This document shows, one piece after another, positions 31,396-34,186 of a stretch of DNA of 34,186 nucleotides. The notes beneath the pieces were generated by a model, which saw only the letters and a program-made list of their open reading frames with translations, had not been told where the DNA came from and made no database searches. The stretch lies in assembly GCA_017447745.1 (NCBI GenBank), contig JAFSMW010000075.1:1-34186 (forward strand), written 5' to 3'. The stretch's first letter is position 1. Every line of letters begins with the position of its first letter. Origin of the DNA: Thermoguttaceae bacterium. Its GTDB lineage: Bacteria; Planctomycetota; Planctomycetia; Pirellulales; Thermoguttaceae. The translations under genes and the position numbers were made by a program.

Positions 31396-31779
31396 ATGCC
31401 CTCTGAAGAAGAAATTTTCAAGACCATTCAGGAAACTTTGGTCGAAGCCCTCGGCGTAGATGAAGATGAGGTTACGGAAGACGCAACATTGGTTGCTGAC
31501 CTCGGAGCGGAATCCATTGACTTCCTTGACATTGTTTTCCGTCTGGAAAAAGCTTTCGACATCAAGATTCCGCGTGAAGAACTCTTCCCGCAGGACATTT
31601 TGACTAACGCGGCATATGTCGAAGACGGCAAACTCAACGAAGCGGGTCTGGCTGAACTGAAAAAGCGCATGCCATTTGCCGACCTGGATAAATTTGCTGA
31701 AAATCCGAAGATTCAGGAATTCGGCAACATTCTTACCGTTGGCGACATGGTTCGTTTTGTTGCTTCCAAAGTTGCCTGA
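31396..31779 (+). CDS. Acyl carrier protein, elongated form
   Basis: The first half is an ordinary ACP: IQETLVEALGVDEDEVTEDA, then DLGAESIDFLDIVFRLEKAF with Ser40 as the expected phosphopantetheine site. Instead of ending near 78 residues, it has an insertion of ~35-40 residues (NAAYVEDGKLNEAGLAELKK and on to FAENPKIQEFG) before the last helix (TVGDMVRFVASKV), giving 127 in total. GGAG lies 7-8 nt before the ATG. It carries acyl chains for the flanking hotdog and ketosynthase enzymes. The insertion suggests a dedicated partner set rather than the main ACP of the cell. Confidence 0.92.
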   Translation: MPSEEEIFKTIQETLVEALGVDEDEVTEDATLVADLGAESIDFLDIVFRLEKAFDIKIPREELFPQDILTNAAYVEDGKLNEAGLAELKKRMPFADLDKFAENPKIQEFGNILTVGDMVRFVASKVA

Positions 31780-31922
31780 TTTACGGCTCGGATAGCTGAT
31801 AACGGTTAGTTCTGATAAAAACCGTCCTTAAAGAGAATTTTGTTCTCTTATCCAAGGAAATATGGACTAACCGTTTCAGCGTTGTTTTATTTTCACATTA
31901 ACATTTTTAACTTCGTTCAAAA

Positions 31923-32456
31923 ATGCGTTGGTTTTGGCTGGATAAATTTGAAGTTTTTCAATCTGGCGTTAAAGCTCAGGCAATAAAGTGCATAACCTTG
32001 GCTGAAGATCATATGCACGACCATTTCCCTTTTTATCCAGTAATGCCCCATTCGCTGGTTTTGGAAGGCATCGCTCAAACATCCGGATTGCTTATTTGTG
32101 AGTATTACAAGTACAAGCAAAAAGTTGTTTTGGCTAAAATTAACAAGGCTGTTTTCCATTGTCTGGCGTTTCCTGGCGACACTTTGGTTTATAAAGCCAC
32201 CGTTGAACGTATTGATGAAAATGGAACCGTCTCTTCAGCAAGCGCTTATATTCGCAAACCAAACGGCGAAGAAGTTCTTTTTGCAGAAGTCGAAATGATG
32301 CACGCAATTCTGGACGATTCCTATTCAGACAAAAAGCAGTTCAGCACGCGAGATTATCGTAATTTAATGGTAAACATGAAAGTTTACGAAGTTGGCGTTG
32401 AAGCTGACGGCGTTACTCGTTTGGCGGAACCGGAAGAATTCAAAAACTTAGATTAA
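31923..32456 (+). CDS. Hotdog-fold dehydratase, FabZ-like (2)
   Basis: The second hotdog protein (177 residues) has HDHFPFYPVMPHSLVLEGIAQ with the catalytic His in the same place as in the first copy (His34). The following Pro-Gly of the FabZ consensus is replaced by Pro-His, and GFP by FYP, so substrate preference may differ. The C-terminal ~40 residues (SDKKQFSTRDYRNLMVNMKV) are an extra tail. It could be a dehydratase, an isomerase, or a non-catalytic partner in a heteromer with copy 1. It lies between the ACP (143-bp gap) and the KAS gene (9-bp gap), implying co-transcription with the latter. Confidence 0.85.
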   Translation: MRWFWLDKFEVFQSGVKAQAIKCITLAEDHMHDHFPFYPVMPHSLVLEGIAQTSGLLICEYYKYKQKVVLAKINKAVFHCLAFPGDTLVYKATVERIDENGTVSSASAYIRKPNGEEVLFAEVEMMHAILDDSYSDKKQFSTRDYRNLMVNMKVYEVGVEADGVTRLAEPEEFKNLD

Positions 32457-32465
32457 TTAGCTGCA

Positions 32466-33746
32466 ATGAAAAGACGCGTTGTTGTAACCGGCATTGGTTT
32501 GGTAACTCCGTTAGGAACGGAAGTCGAAACAGTTTGGCAAAACCTTCTGGCAGGAAAGTCCGGCGTAGATTACATTACCCGATTTGACGCCAGCCGTTTC
32601 CCCACAAAAATTGCGGCTGAAGTCAAAAATTGGGATTTGTCCGACGTTGGACTGGATCCAAACGACTGGATCGGGCACGGTTTGCACACTCAGTTTGCCA
32701 TGGGCGCTGGAATTAAAGCCGTTCGAGATTCCGGAATTCAGGATACGCCTATCGATCCACTGCGTTTTGGCGTCTACACCGGCAGCGGCGAAGGACAGCA
32801 AAATTTCGACAAGTTCACGTTTATGATGGCTAGATGCCTCAAAGAAGACGGAACTGTCGATATGAAAGAGTTTGTCAAAGCAGGGTTGGAGATTCTCGAT
32901 CCGGTTGAAGAAATGGAACAGGAACCGAACATGCCCAGCGCTCACTTGGCAGCTCATTTCGGAGCGGAAGGACCAAACGCCAACTGCTTAACTGCCTGCG
33001 CCGCCAGTCTTCAAGCCGTCGGAGAAGCGGTCGACATGATTCGCCGCGACGAGGCGGACATCATGCTCGCTGGTGGAACTCACAGCATGATTCATCCTTT
33101 TGGCGTTTCCGGGTTCAATCTGCTTACCGCTTTAAGTACAAATAACGAACATCCGCAGCAAGCCAGCCGTCCGTTTGAAAACAATCGTGACGGGTTCGTC
33201 CTGGGCGAAGGGTCTGGAATGCTGGTTCTGGAAGAATACGAACGCGCCAAAGCTCGCGGAGCCAAAATTTACGGCGAACTTATCGGATACGGCACCACTT
33301 GCGACGCCTACCGAATTACCGACATTCATCCTGACGGACGCGGAGCTATCGCCGCTTTGAACATGGCGTTCAAAGACGCAGGCATTGAGCCGAAGGTCAT
33401 TGACTACATCAACGCTCACGGTACTAGCACTCACATCAACGACCAGGTTGAAACAATAGCTATCAAAGCCGTCTTTGGCGAAGACGCCTATAAGGTTCCG
33501 ATGTCCAGCACCAAGAGCATGATCGGGCACCTTATCGCCGCCGCTGGCGCGACCGAACTGATTTACTGTCTGCTCGCTATGCGCGACAGCATCGTTCCGC
33601 CAACCATCAACTACGAAGAGCCAGACCCGCTGCTCGATTTGGACTACGTTCCCAACGTTGCCAGAGAAGTCAAATGCGATTATATCCTGTCCAACAATTT
33701 CGGGTTCGGCGGACAGGACGTTTCGGTTATCGCGAAAAAGGTCTGA
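32466..33746 (+). CDS. fabF: Beta-ketoacyl-ACP synthase (KAS II type)
   Basis: The 426-residue enzyme is a complete thiolase-fold condensing enzyme: RRVVVTGIGLVTPLG at the N-terminus, nucleophile Cys178 in TACAASLQ, His318 in NAHGTSTHIND, His355 in SMIGHLIAAAG, and the Gly-rich C-terminal SNNFGFGGQD. It condenses malonyl-ACP with acyl-ACP. Relative to E. coli FabF there is a ~20-residue insertion around residues 120-160 (MMARCLKEDGTVDMKEFVK). It closes the hotdog-ACP-hotdog-KAS operon and is followed by an intrinsic terminator. Its frame ends in TGA, showing that TGA is a stop in this genome. Confidence 0.95.
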   Translation: MKRRVVVTGIGLVTPLGTEVETVWQNLLAGKSGVDYITRFDASRFPTKIAAEVKNWDLSDVGLDPNDWIGHGLHTQFAMGAGIKAVRDSGIQDTPIDPLRFGVYTGSGEGQQNFDKFTFMMARCLKEDGTVDMKEFVKAGLEILDPVEEMEQEPNMPSAHLAAHFGAEGPNANCLTACAASLQAVGEAVDMIRRDEADIMLAGGTHSMIHPFGVSGFNLLTALSTNNEHPQQASRPFENNRDGFVLGEGSGMLVLEEYERAKARGAKIYGELIGYGTTCDAYRITDIHPDGRGAIAALNMAFKDAGIEPKVIDYINAHGTSTHINDQVETIAIKAVFGEDAYKVPMSSTKSMIGHLIAAAGATELIYCLLAMRDSIVPPTINYEEPDPLLDLDYVPNVAREVKCDYILSNNFGFGGQDVSVIAKKV

Positions 33747-33780
33747 GCTTTAAAGAATATTTCCTCTCGGAAGAATGAAA

Positions 33781-33815
33781 CGGATTGACGTCATTTTGGC
33801 GTCAGTCCGCTTTTT
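33781..33815 (+). terminator. Terminator of the fatty-acid operon
   Basis: CGGATTGACGTC pairs with GGCGTCAGTCCG (12 bp including two G-T) over a 5-nt loop, followed by C and five T, 35 bp after the KAS stop. Confidence 0.85.
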
Positions 33816-33855
33816 ATAATCACTCAAAAAGTTACATATAACAAGGAAAAGCAAA

Positions 33856-34077
33856 ATGGAAAAGCCTTTGCTGACAGACGATTTTGTCTTTAGTTATATG
33901 ATGGGCAGCTCTGGTTCGGAACTGGCTCTGAAATCCTTTATTGACGCCGTTCAAAAGGATTCCGGACGTTTGCCTACCAAAGAAGTTCAGATCGTCAGTC
34001 CTTTTTCTTTGGCGTCCTTTATCAATGGGAAAAAGTCCATATTAGATAGTTTCTATTTTCTAATAAACATTCATTAA
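33856..34077 (+). pseudogene. N-terminal remnant of a Rpn-family gene
   Basis: The first 64 codons align without gaps to the intact gene at 7126-8088 (about 36 identities by eye; MEKPLLTDDFVFSYMMGSSG). The match ends exactly at the nuclease Asp64 (SILD). Nine unrelated codons (SFYFLINIH) and TAA follow, then a terminator. The rest of the nuclease and the C-terminal region are gone. AAGGAAAAGC lies upstream of the ATG, so the fragment may still be translated. No insertion-sequence ends are visible. It is probably a decayed paralogue left by deletion. Confidence 0.82.
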
Positions 34078-34080
34078 ATA

Positions 34081-34108
34081 AAAGTGGAGATTTATCTCCA
34101 CTTTTTTT
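34081..34108 (+). terminator. Intrinsic terminator after the Rpn remnant
   Basis: AAAGTGGAGA/TCTCCACTTT forms a 10-bp perfect stem with a TTTA loop, and the T-run continues to 34108. It starts 3 bp after the remnant's stop codon. Confidence 0.9.
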
Positions 34109-34177
34109 GATTTAGCAAGAACGTCGAGCGCAATATTGTCGTATAAACAGTATCCTCAAAATTATACAGTTCCTTAC

Positions 34178-34186
34178 ACAGGAGAA
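34178..34186 (+). promoter_or_regulatory. Possible Shine-Dalgarno of the next gene
   Basis: The window ends in ACAGGAGAA, a good ribosome-binding sequence, so a plus-strand gene probably starts just beyond the edge. Confidence 0.4.

Overview
The window looks like chromosomal DNA of a planctomycete, most likely a Pirellulales/Thermoguttaceae-like lineage. This is inferred from gene content, not from a marker-gene search. The clues are a Tat-exported Gfo/Idh/MocA oxidoreductase, a PEP-CTERM beta-strand-repeat protein, a kinase-fold protein with the planctomycete-type J-like N-terminus (WLGIP...NYYKFLGL), a hotdog/ACP/hotdog/KAS fatty-acid operon, many secreted proteins of unknown function, and gene spacers full of palindromic and heptameric repeats. 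TGA is a normal stop here: the KAS, ACP and PEP-CTERM genes all end with it at their expected C-termini.

Layout. 1-1.6 kb: IMP dehydrogenase (guaB, minus, cut by the window edge) with a good promoter. 1.6-5.4 kb: two minus-strand proteins of unknown function separated by repeat-rich spacers. 5.4-8.1 kb: an ExeA/GspA-like AAA ATPase and a Rpn-family PD-(D/E)XK protein. 8.3-10.9 kb: a large secreted glycoside-hydrolase-like protein. 11.2-12.6 kb: a 55-residue membrane protein (too short for ordinary ORF calling) and a GYF/PH-like/SHOCT protein, each behind a copy of the same 60-bp upstream sequence. 12.65-17.1 kb: tRNA-Leu(GAG), the Gfo/Idh/MocA protein and the PEP-CTERM protein. 17.5-18.4 kb: 5-formyl-THF cyclo-ligase (probably leaderless mRNA) and tRNA-Arg(ACG). 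18.7-21 kb: a Sel1-repeat protein and a metallophosphoesterase broken by one in-frame TGA. 21.1-24.7 kb: an ankyrin/PRAI-like pair and a compact three-gene operon of two paralogous FETNSSS proteins plus a radical SAM protein. 24.9-27.5 kb: a lipoprotein and a drastically shortened hybrid-cluster-protein homologue. 27.9-30.6 kb: a DUF3754/TMEM143-like membrane protein and a membrane-anchored pseudokinase. 30.8-33.7 kb: the hotdog-ACP-hotdog-KAS operon. 33.9 kb to the end: a Rpn-family gene remnant, its terminator and the ribosome-binding site of the next gene.

The most interesting structure outside standard genes is in the spacers. A ~250-290-bp multi-hairpin element occurs twice, 25 kb apart, and its longest hairpin shows compensatory base-pair changes, so the fold appears to be conserved. 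Heptanucleotide repeat arrays occur at about seven places and at several gene ends contain or abut the stop codon. Among genes, the best candidates for undescribed biology are the FETNSSS/radical-SAM operon, the mini-Hcp, and the pseudokinase/DUF3754 pair.
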